From UBA5287 sp041672395 (GTDB lineage: Bacteria; Bacteroidota; Bacteroidia; Bacteroidales; Dysgonomonadaceae), in contig JBAYZS010000075.1 in NCBI GenBank assembly GCA_041672395.1, positions 1-9,000 on the forward strand: a stretch of 9,000 bases of DNA. Direction: 5' to 3'. The stretch's first letter is position 1. Each line of letters opens with the position of its first letter. This document shows, in pieces, positions 1 through 5,983 of the stretch. The translations under genes and the position numbers were made by a program. Under the pieces are notes generated by a model. That model was given only the letters and a program-made list of their open reading frames with translations. It was not told the origin of the DNA and did no database searches.

Positions 1-233
1 AAATTCGTTCATATAAAAATGGGAAATTGCACGGTTTATGGAGAACATATGATGTTTCGGGTCAATTACTGTCTGAAGCAGAATATAAAAATGACAAAAA
101 ACATGGTACATGGCGTATATGGGACGAATTGGGTACGCAACGTTACGAACTAAACTATTATGAGGGTACTAAAACGGGTATTTGGCGTATGTGGGATGAG
201 AAGGGCAATCTTGTTGATGAGAAGCGTTATTGA
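1..233 (+). CDS. MORN-like (YwqK-type) repeat protein, C-terminal fragment
   Basis: This is the C-terminal end of a protein whose start lies before the window. The reading frame is open from base 3, and the TTG at 27 is merely an internal leucine codon of the same frame, so the gene is partial rather than starting there. About 76 residues are visible. They form three degenerate repeats of about 23-24 residues, each built as tyrosine, basic/glycine turn, G-x-W-R, x-x-D, x-x-G and then a charged strand (HGLWRTYD, HGTWRIWDELG, TGIWRMWDEKG). This pattern is typical of the MORN-like repeat proteins often named YwqK-family antitoxin in databases; that name does not establish an antitoxin role. Such repeats fold as beta-hairpins and are common in secreted or periplasmic Bacteroidota proteins. 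No terminator hairpin is seen after the stop. Function and the N-terminal signal are unknown because the start is missing. Confidence 0.75.
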   Translation, partial: IRSYKNGKLHGLWRTYDVSGQLLSEAEYKNDKKHGTWRIWDELGTQRYELNYYEGTKTGIWRMWDEKGNLVDEKRY

Positions 234-359
234 TTGACTATAACAAACTTAACAAAAACTTAATTATTTCGTAACAGGTTTGTAATAATAATATATGAAT
301 TTTGTATTAAAATAAATGATACAGATATTTAATTATTTAAAGTTATAATACATTGTAAT
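234..359. other. AT-rich intergenic spacer
   Basis: This 126-base spacer is very AT-rich. A possible promoter core, GAATTTTG at 297-304, matches the Bacteroidota TAnnTTTG box at all but one defined position. The nearest upstream TTTG (279-282) lies only 14 bases away, which is too close for a normal -33 element. No convincing terminator for the upstream gene is visible, so transcription may run through into the next gene. Confidence 0.4.
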
Positions 360-719
360 ATGAAATTGATTTTATCCCTTATCGCTTCTCTTGTTTTATC
401 TGGTTCGGCTTTTGCAGGTAACGAAAACATAGAGAAAAATGTAAATGCATCTAAAAGCAAAACGATAACTGAAACAACAGTTCAAGTTCAAGTTATTGGA
501 AGTGTTATGGATGAAGTGAACAACGAATCATTGGCAGGTGCCTCTATCTTGATAGATGGCGTTAAGCATTATTCTGATCTTGACGGTAACTTTGTAGTGA
601 AAAATCTTGCACCCGGAAAACATCAGATTGTTGTGGAACTAATTTCATACGAAACAAAATCTATGGATATAAACGTACAAAAAGATACTAAAATTAATGT
701 TGGTTTGGTTCAAAAATAG
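360..719 (+). CDS. Small exported protein with a lone carboxypeptidase-regulatory-like domain
   Basis: The product is 119 residues. Residues 1-19 are a Sec signal peptide: K2, a hydrophobic core rich in L/I/S, and an AFA site before G20. There is no lipobox cysteine, so the mature protein of about 100 residues is probably periplasmic. After a Ser/Thr/Asn/Lys-rich linker (about 20-43), residues 44-117 form one CarboxypepD_reg-like beta-sandwich: VIGSVMD, LAGASILI, a DLDGNF turn, then LAPGKHQIVVELISYE. The same fold with the same landmarks forms the N-terminal domain of the SusC protein downstream in this window, where the turn reads DADGNF. Here it stands alone with no barrel or enzyme attached. 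Free-standing members of this family occur in Bacteroidota and their role is not established. The ATG at 360 is chosen because it places the signal peptide directly at the N-terminus. A strong terminator follows, closing this unit. Confidence 0.8.
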   Translation: MKLILSLIASLVLSGSAFAGNENIEKNVNASKSKTITETTVQVQVIGSVMDEVNNESLAGASILIDGVKHYSDLDGNFVVKNLAPGKHQIVVELISYETKSMDINVQKDTKINVGLVQK

Positions 720-760
720 CAAAATCAATTTTTCATTTACTCACTATGAGTCTTTATTCA

Positions 761-789
761 GGTACAGATGTGAATCTGTACCTTTTTTT
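761..789 (+). terminator. Rho-independent terminator
   Basis: A perfect 9-bp stem (GGTACAGAT at 761-769 with ATCTGTACC at 774-782) encloses a GTGA tetraloop and is followed at once by seven T residues (783-789). It sits 41 bases after the stop of the small exported protein and separates it from gdhA. Confidence 0.92.
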
Positions 790-882
790 GTTTCCATCTT
801 TTCAAATTGATTAAAAAAGAATGAATATAGTATCTTTTTATATATATAATTGAGATAATACTTTCAATTGATTATTTATTAC

Positions 883-890
883 TACATTTG
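883..890 (+). promoter_or_regulatory. Promoter core (-7 box) of gdhA
   Basis: TACATTTG matches the Bacteroidota -7 consensus TAnnTTTG at every defined position. It lies 79 bases before the gdhA ATG and after the upstream terminator, the expected place for a separate gdhA promoter. The -33 element is weak: only a TTTC at 862-865, 17 bases upstream. Transcription would start near 897, giving a leader of about 70 bases. Confidence 0.6.
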
Positions 891-969
891 TAAACCGTTT
901 GCACATTAAACGATGATTTTTATTTACAAATTTCTTTTTTTACACTTTAATTAATTAGTTAATTGACTT

Positions 970-2304
970 ATGAAGACTGTAGAGGTTATTAATGATCTTA
1001 AAAGACGTTTCCCTTATGAACCTGAATATTTACAAGCTGTTCAGGAAGTGTTAGAATCTATTGAAGATGTTTATAACGAACATCCTGAATTCGAGAAATC
1101 AAATCTTATTGAAAGATTAGTTATTCCTGATAAAATTACTTCATTCAGGGTTACTTGGTTTGATGATAAAGGTAATGTAAAAACTAATATGGGTTATCGT
1201 ATTCAACATAACAATGCTATTGGTCCGTATAAAGGGGGAATTCGTTTTCATTCATCTGTAAACCTTTCAATTCTAAAATTCTTAGCTTTTGAGCAAACAT
1301 TTAAAAACGCTTTAACCACTTTACCAATGGGTGGTGCAAAAGGTGGCTCGGATTTCTCTCCCAGAGGTAAGTCTGATACTGAAATCATGAGATTTTGCCA
1401 AGCTTTTGTAGAAGGTCTTTGGAAAGTTATTGGTCCTGACACGGATGTTCCCGCCGGTGATATTGGTGTAGGAGGACGTGAAGTTGGTTACATGTTTGGA
1501 AAATATAAAAAATTAGCTGGTGAGTTTACTGGAACATTTACCGGAAAAGGTCGTGAATTCGGTGGTTCTCTTATACGTCCGGAAGCTACTGGATACGGAA
1601 ATGTTTATTTTCTTCTAGAAATGTTGAAGACAAAGAATATTGATATTAAAGGTAAAAAATGTCTGATTTCCGGATCTGGAAATGTGGCTCAATATACATG
1701 TGAGAAATTAATAGAGTTAGGAGCAATTCCTGTGTCCATGTCCGATTCGGATGGATATATATATGATTCTGAAGGGATTACAGAGGAAAAACTTGAATTT
1801 ATTAAGGATCTTAAAAACAATTACCGCGGACGAATTAGCGAATATGCCGAAGAGTATAATTGTAAATATGTTGCCGGTGCTCGTCCATGGAATGAAAAGG
1901 CTGATATCGCATTACCATCTGCAACACAAAATGAGATTGATGGTGATGACGCGAAACATTTGATTGCAAATGGAGTATTTGCCGTTTCGGAAGGAGCAAA
2001 TATGCCTTCAACTCCTGAAGCGACCGAAGTCTTTTTAAATAATAAATTACTCTATGCACCCGGTAAAGCAGCTAATGCAGGTGGTGTTTCTGTATCAGGT
2101 CTTGAGATGACCCAGAATTCGGAACGTTTAAGCTGGACATCTGAGCAAGTAGACGACAAACTTAAATGGATAATGTCCAACATTCACGAAAATTGCGTAA
2201 AATACGGTACAGAATCCGATGGATATATTAATTATGTTAAAGGAGCAAACATCGCCGGATTTATGAAAGTCGCAAAAGCAATTATGGCCCAAGGTGTTCT
2301 TTAA
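970..2304 (+). CDS. gdhA: NADP-type glutamate dehydrogenase
   Basis: This cytoplasmic enzyme interconverts 2-oxoglutarate plus ammonia with glutamate using NAD(P)(H). Its 444 residues match the usual length of the hexameric 50-kDa class and it appears intact. In the N-terminal substrate domain, the GPYKGG segment gives K88, the FKNAL segment gives K112, and the family signature LPMGGAKGG (118-126) contains the catalytic lysine K124; PAGDIGVG carries the catalytic aspartate D164. These sit one residue before the known K89, K113, K125 and D165 of the Clostridium symbiosum enzyme. The dinucleotide domain has the GSGNVA loop at 235-240, followed by SDSDG at 258-262, and the C-terminal return segment has GGVSVSG at 371-377. 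NADP preference is inferred from overall resemblance to bacterial biosynthetic GdhA and should be tested. It has its own promoter core upstream. No GC-rich terminator hairpin follows the stop, so transcripts may continue into the tRNA gene. Confidence 0.96.
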   Translation: MKTVEVINDLKRRFPYEPEYLQAVQEVLESIEDVYNEHPEFEKSNLIERLVIPDKITSFRVTWFDDKGNVKTNMGYRIQHNNAIGPYKGGIRFHSSVNLSILKFLAFEQTFKNALTTLPMGGAKGGSDFSPRGKSDTEIMRFCQAFVEGLWKVIGPDTDVPAGDIGVGGREVGYMFGKYKKLAGEFTGTFTGKGREFGGSLIRPEATGYGNVYFLLEMLKTKNIDIKGKKCLISGSGNVAQYTCEKLIELGAIPVSMSDSDGYIYDSEGITEEKLEFIKDLKNNYRGRISEYAEEYNCKYVAGARPWNEKADIALPSATQNEIDGDDAKHLIANGVFAVSEGANMPSTPEATEVFLNNKLLYAPGKAANAGGVSVSGLEMTQNSERLSWTSEQVDDKLKWIMSNIHENCVKYGTESDGYINYVKGANIAGFMKVAKAIMAQGVL

Positions 2305-2338
2305 TTTAGATAATATTTTTTTATTTGTGAGATTTGAT

Positions 2339-2346
2339 TAATTTTG
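2339..2346 (+). promoter_or_regulatory. Possible -7 box for the tRNA-Arg gene
   Basis: TAATTTTG matches the TAnnTTTG consensus fully and ends 44 bases before the tRNA. No good -33 TTTG lies at the usual distance; the nearest, at 2324-2327, is only 11 bases away and the expected region is a T-run. It may be a weak promoter or a chance match in AT-rich DNA. Confidence 0.4.
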
Positions 2347-2353
2347 CAGTCCG

Positions 2354-2371
2354 ATTAGTTAGACAACTAAT
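2354..2371 (+). repeat. Inverted repeat in the tRNA leader
   Basis: ATTAGTT (2354-2360) and AACTAAT (2365-2371) form a perfect 7-bp dyad with an AGAC loop, between the possible -7 box and the tRNA. It could be a small hairpin in the precursor 5' leader. It is too AT-rich and lacks a T-run, so it is not a terminator. Confidence 0.45.
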
Positions 2372-2390
2372 GGAATAAAAAAATAAGGAC

Positions 2391-2464
2391 GGTCGAGTAG
2401 CTCAGCTGGATAGAGCAACAGCCTTCTAAGCTGTGGGTCTTGGGTTCGAATCCCAACTCGATCA
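2391..2464 (+). tRNA. tRNA-Arg (anticodon UCU)
   Basis: The 74-base gene folds as a full cloverleaf. The acceptor stem GGTCGAG (2391-2397) pairs with CTCGATC (2457-2463) with one G-U pair, and the discriminator is A2464. The D stem is GCTC/GAGC, and the anticodon stem ACAGC/GCTGT is perfect. The seven-base loop CTTCTAA places the anticodon TCT at 2425-2427, which reads AGA (and AGG by wobble) as arginine. The T stem is TTGGG/CCCAA around TTCGAAT. The 3' CCA is not encoded, as is usual in this phylum. A terminator follows 12 bases later. Confidence 0.97.
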
Positions 2465-2476
2465 CTATAAAAAAAG

Positions 2477-2508
2477 CACTTATCGATTTTATCGGTAAGT
2501 GTTTTTTT
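2477..2508 (+). terminator. Rho-independent terminator after tRNA-Arg
   Basis: CACTTATCGAT (2477-2487) pairs with ATCGGTAAGTG (2491-2501) over 11 bp with one G-U pair and a TTT loop, followed by seven T residues (2502-2508). The A-run at 2468-2475 could extend the stem through the T-run, so the element may act in both directions. Confidence 0.9.
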
Positions 2509-2595
2509 ATTTTTTTATACATTTAATTAATTATAATACTATTTTGCCATACCTCTCAAAAATTAATTCTAGATGTAGCGACTTTTTAATGTAAG

Positions 2596-2629
2596 TTTAG
2601 TGATAAAATGTAATATTTAGCGCTAAAAT
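2596..2629 (+). repeat. Imperfect direct repeats, candidate operator
   Basis: TTTAGTGATAAAAT (2596-2609) and TTTAGCGCTAAAAT (2616-2629) agree at 12 of 14 positions and begin exactly 20 bases apart, close to two helical turns. The second copy contains the 12-base perfect palindrome TTTAGCGCTAAA (2616-2627). A weaker relative, TGTAGCGAC, begins at 2574, 22 bases before the first. The set ends 39 bases before the -33 box of the SusCD promoter, a typical place for an activator. The binding protein is not encoded in this window. Confidence 0.45.
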
Positions 2630-2668
2630 TCTTTCAAAAATGAAATTTAACTAGAAAAATAAGTCATT

Positions 2669-2701
2669 TTTGTTTTTATATTCAAAATTAAGTTATATTT
2701 G
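2669..2701 (+). promoter_or_regulatory. Promoter of the SusCD operon
   Basis: The -33 box TTTG (2669-2672) is followed by a 21-base spacer and the -7 box TATATTTG (2694-2701), a perfect match to TAnnTTTG. This is the best Bacteroidota-type promoter in the window. It predicts transcription starting near 2708 and an untranslated leader of about 98 bases. No other good promoter precedes the four genes to the terminator at 8966-8995. Confidence 0.75.
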
Positions 2702-2805
2702 CAGTACTTATTTAATACTAAGATTGAATAAAATTTGTTTCAATGACTTTATTTTTTTGAAGATTGATTATAATTAAAATAGTGTTTAATTTAAATGGTG
2801 AGTTT

Positions 2806-5800
2806 ATGAAAAGAAAACTAATGTTGTTTTTGTCTTTATTTCTTCTTGGAATAGGGACGATAGTAGCTCAAACACAAGTACGTGGTACTGTTGTTGATGA
2901 AGCCGGGGAACCGGTGATAGGTGCTACTATTCAAATTAAAGGTACATCTCAAGGTGCAATTACTGACGCTGATGGTAATTTTATTTTAACAGCACCTACC
3001 AGAGGGACTTTGGTGGTTTCTTATGTTGGATATATTTCACAAGAGGTTGCTGTTAGTTCTAATGTGAGAATAACACTTGCGGAGGATGTTTCACAACTCC
3101 AAGAGGTTGTTATTACAGCAATGGGTATTACAAGAGAGAAAAAGTCTTTAGGTTATGGTCTCTCTTCTGTTTCAGGTGACGAAATCGCTAAATCGCAAAC
3201 TATCAATCCTATGATGGCTTTATCAGGGAAAATTGCAGGGTTGGAAGTTTCTTCAGCAGCAAACCCCGGTGGTACACAGAACGTGGCAATTCGTGGTTTC
3301 AGTTCATTCGGAAATAATCAACCTTTATATGTTGTTGATGGTGTTCCTATTACCAATGCACAGAACCGTTCAGGAGACAACTTGAATTCTCAAACTGACT
3401 TTGGTTCAGGTATCAATGCTTTGAATCCTAATGATATAGAAAATATTACTGTTCTTAAAGGTTCTGCAGCTTCTGCGTTGTACGGATCTCGTGCTGCTCA
3501 GGGTGTAATCATGATCACTACTAAATCAGGAAAAAACACCAATGGAGAATTACAAATAGCTTACGATGGTGGTATAACCGTTCAAGAAATCGGACGTATT
3601 CCTAATGAACAACAAATGTTTGGTCAAGGCTGGAGTGGCGATCGCGCATTAGATGAAAACGGAAGTTGGGGTGCACCTTTTGACGGAAAAGACAGAGTAT
3701 GGGGAAACATTGTTGAGAATAGTCAACAAGTTAAACCATATGTATATCTGAATAATCGTATTCGCGATTTTTATGATTATGGAATCGGTTATAATAACGC
3801 TCTTTCTTTTACAGGAGGTAATGATAAAACAAAATTTCATGCTTCTTTATCTCAAAACTCTGTTGATGGACCAATTCCTACAGATGATGATTCTTACAGA
3901 CGTTATACAATAGCTTCTAATGCATCTCATAAAGCTAAAAAATTAACTATCAGTACATCAATAAATTTTAGTTCAGAAAAAAATGAGGCTTCTCCAACCG
4001 GACAAGATAATTCAATTTATCGTTCATTGAATGAAATTGGAACTGACGTTTCAATTGTAGATTTGAAAGATCTTACTAATAAATTCAATAATAAAGATAA
4101 TTATTTCACTCCTTATGGAATGAATCCATATTATATTTTGGACATAAAAGAAGCAATTCAAAACAAGTATAAATTCTTTGGTAAATTGCAGTTTGATTAT
4201 GATATTTTAGATAATCTGAAATTGACCTATCGTTTTGGTGGTGATTATGAATCAACTATAGCTGATACTCATTTTGATGCCATTACATTCACACCGGGAT
4301 CTCCTAATGAAGGAAGTTCAAATGCAAATCCGGGAACTTATGCTCAAACAAGGAGACAAAGAATCCAGGTAAACCATGATTTGATTCTTAATTATAATGA
4401 ACGATTCGGAGATTTTTCATTGAATGCTTTAATGGGAGTGAACACAAATGAGCAATCTTATAATGCAATCGGTGGAGAAATTTCTTCAATAGATATTCCC
4501 GGGTTCTATGATTTTACAAATTCTTTGAGTCCTTCAACTGCAACTCAGGTATCAAATCTATATCGCTTATGGGGTATGTATGTAAATGCTGATTTAGGTT
4601 TTCGTGATTATTTATATTTAACGCTGACAGGTAGAAACGACCATTCTTCTACATTACCAGTAGGTAAAAATTCATATTTCTATCCTAGTGCAATGTTAAG
4701 TTTTATTGCTACTGATTATCTTAAAACAAAGGGCGTAGATACCGGAGTTCTTGACTTTGCAAAACTTAGAATGTCATATGGTCGTACAGGAAAAGATGCC
4801 GGTTTTTATGCTGTATATGACAGACTTGTTGCTGCAGGAATTACAAATCCAGGATATCCAAATATTGATAATCTGATTTTTCCTTTGGGAGGTGTAAATG
4901 CTTATTCGGTTTCTAATACTGCTGGTAATATAAATCTTCAACCTGAGTTGACAGATGAGTTTGAAGCAGGAGTTGACTTAGCGTTCTTTAAGAATCGCCT
5001 AGGTTTGGATTTCTCATATTATAGCAAAATGACTAAAGGTTTGATTGCTACTCTTCCTATTGATCCATCAACAGGTTATACATCCCAAATTTCTAATTTA
5101 GGTGATGTTCGAAATCATGGTATCGAATTACTTTTAACTTTGGTTCCAGTAAAAACTAAAGACTTTACCTGGGATATTTCATACAACTTTACGAAAAACT
5201 ATAATGAAGTGATGCGTTTGGATGTACCTGAAGTATTTTTAGGTGGTTTTGGAGGACTTGGAATATATGCTGTTGAGGGAATGCCTATTGGACAATATAA
5301 GTCTCAGCAAGCTCTTAAGGTAATGGTTGATGGTGTTGAAAGTACTATTGTTGATGGAAATGGAAATCCTCAACCTACACCAAATGAAGAATTCTTAGGT
5401 GAAGACATCAACGAAAAATTCCGCATGGGATTAACAAATACTTTTACCTATAAGGGTCTTTCACTTTCAGGAACATTTGATTTACGTTATGGCGGTTCAA
5501 TCTTCAGTTATACAAAAGATTATATGCAATGGGTTGGTAGTGGTCCTGAAACTGTTTATAACGATCGTAATCCATTTATTATTCCTAATTCAGTGGTAGA
5601 TAATGGAGATGGAACTTACAGTGAAAATTCAACACCGGTTAATCCAACCGCTTTCCATACATTCTACAGCAATGGAGGTTTTAAATATACTGATCATGCT
5701 GTAATCGATCGTTCATATTTGAAACTGAGAAATGTTAGTTTAGCATATGAATTGCCTAAGAGTTTAACTAATCGTCTCAATGTAAACAGCATTCGCGCTT

Positions 5801-5961
5801 CTGTAACAGCTTCTAACTTGTTGCTTTGGACACCTGCTGAAAATCAATATATCGATCCTGAGGTTACTACTTTTGGAAATAATATAGAAGCCAGATTCGG
5901 TGAGTTTGGAGTGAATCCTCCATATCAAACCTATGTATTTGGGTTAAGTATTTCATTTTAA
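2806..5961 (+). CDS. SusC/RagA-family TonB-dependent outer-membrane transporter
   Basis: This is the barrel component of a SusCD nutrient importer, moving ligand across the outer membrane with TonB energy. The ATG at 2806 gives 1051 residues. An upstream in-frame TTG at 2764 would add 14 residues ahead of the signal peptide and is less likely. Residues 1-21 are a Sec signal peptide cut before Q22. Residues 23-95 are the CarboxypepD_reg-like N-terminal domain (VRGTVVDEAGEPVIGA, DADGNF, VVSYVGY). LQEVVITA (98-105) is the likely TonB-box region, and the plug covers about 113-240 with AIRGFSSFGNNQPLYVVDG and the LKGSAASALYGSRAAQGV segment. The rest is barrel, ending in VFGLSISF with the terminal phenylalanine expected for BAM-assembled barrels. 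There is no STN domain, so direct signalling to an anti-sigma factor is not expected. The gene is intact and leads a four-gene operon; the SusD partner starts 22 bases after its stop. Substrate is not readable from sequence. Confidence 0.96.
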   Translation: MKRKLMLFLSLFLLGIGTIVAQTQVRGTVVDEAGEPVIGATIQIKGTSQGAITDADGNFILTAPTRGTLVVSYVGYISQEVAVSSNVRITLAEDVSQLQEVVITAMGITREKKSLGYGLSSVSGDEIAKSQTINPMMALSGKIAGLEVSSAANPGGTQNVAIRGFSSFGNNQPLYVVDGVPITNAQNRSGDNLNSQTDFGSGINALNPNDIENITVLKGSAASALYGSRAAQGVIMITTKSGKNTNGELQIAYDGGITVQEIGRIPNEQQMFGQGWSGDRALDENGSWGAPFDGKDRVWGNIVENSQQVKPYVYLNNRIRDFYDYGIGYNNALSFTGGNDKTKFHASLSQNSVDGPIPTDDDSYRRYTIASNASHKAKKLTISTSINFSSEKNEASPTGQDNSIYRSLNEIGTDVSIVDLKDLTNKFNNKDNYFTPYGMNPYYILDIKEAIQNKYKFFGKLQFDYDILDNLKLTYRFGGDYESTIADTHFDAITFTPGSPNEGSSNANPGTYAQTRRQRIQVNHDLILNYNERFGDFSLNALMGVNTNEQSYNAIGGEISSIDIPGFYDFTNSLSPSTATQVSNLYRLWGMYVNADLGFRDYLYLTLTGRNDHSSTLPVGKNSYFYPSAMLSFIATDYLKTKGVDTGVLDFAKLRMSYGRTGKDAGFYAVYDRLVAAGITNPGYPNIDNLIFPLGGVNAYSVSNTAGNINLQPELTDEFEAGVDLAFFKNRLGLDFSYYSKMTKGLIATLPIDPSTGYTSQISNLGDVRNHGIELLLTLVPVKTKDFTWDISYNFTKNYNEVMRLDVPEVFLGGFGGLGIYAVEGMPIGQYKSQQALKVMVDGVESTIVDGNGNPQPTPNEEFLGEDINEKFRMGLTNTFTYKGLSLSGTFDLRYGGSIFSYTKDYMQWVGSGPETVYNDRNPFIIPNSVVDNGDGTYSENSTPVNPTAFHTFYSNGGFKYTDHAVIDRSYLKLRNVSLAYELPKSLTNRLNVNSIRASVTASNLLLWTPAENQYIDPEVTTFGNNIEARFGEFGVNPPYQTYVFGLSISF

Positions 5962-5983
5962 TTATTATTAAATATCAGACATT

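Larger units (their letters stand above)
2509..2805. other. Regulatory intergenic region upstream of the SusCD operon
   Basis: No gene is visible in these roughly 300 bases. From left to right they hold an AT-rich stretch, a set of related TnTAGYG motifs (2574-2629), a well-spaced promoter (2669-2701), and a leader of about 98 bases to the susC ATG at 2806. In the leader, ATTGAA (2723-2728) and TTCAAT (2739-2744) form a weak 6-bp dyad upstream of a T-run at 2752-2758. It is too weak to call an attenuator. No riboswitch fold was recognised. Confidence 0.6.

Noticed and set aside
279..304. Promoter for the small exported protein
   Set aside because: The -7 candidate GAATTTTG has a mismatch at its first base and the TTTG upstream is only 14 bases away, so it was noted in the spacer entry but not called.
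1248..1442. Minus-strand open frame inside gdhA
   Set aside because: It lies wholly opposite conserved GdhA catalytic-domain codons, has no recognisable domain and no promoter. The same holds for other frames overlapping gdhA at 1751-1963 and 1835-2059.
2391..2464. tRNA-Arg as the attachment site of an integrated element that includes the SusCD operon
   Set aside because: No integrase, no second copy of the tRNA 3' end and no transposon end is visible in the window, and the codon use and AT content of the operon look like those of its neighbours.
2683..2690. Minus-strand -7 box (TAATTTTG) within the SusCD promoter spacer, suggesting an antisense RNA
   Set aside because: Antisense RNAs are known at some Bacteroides polysaccharide loci, but no TTTG lies at the right distance on the minus strand, so this is most likely a chance match in AT-rich DNA.
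2723..2758. Attenuator or riboswitch in the susC leader
   Set aside because: Only a 6-bp AT-rich dyad precedes a T-run, too weak for a terminator, and no conserved aptamer core was recognised.
2764..2805. Upstream TTG start for the SusC gene
   Set aside because: It would place 14 residues before a complete signal peptide that starts naturally at the ATG at 2806.
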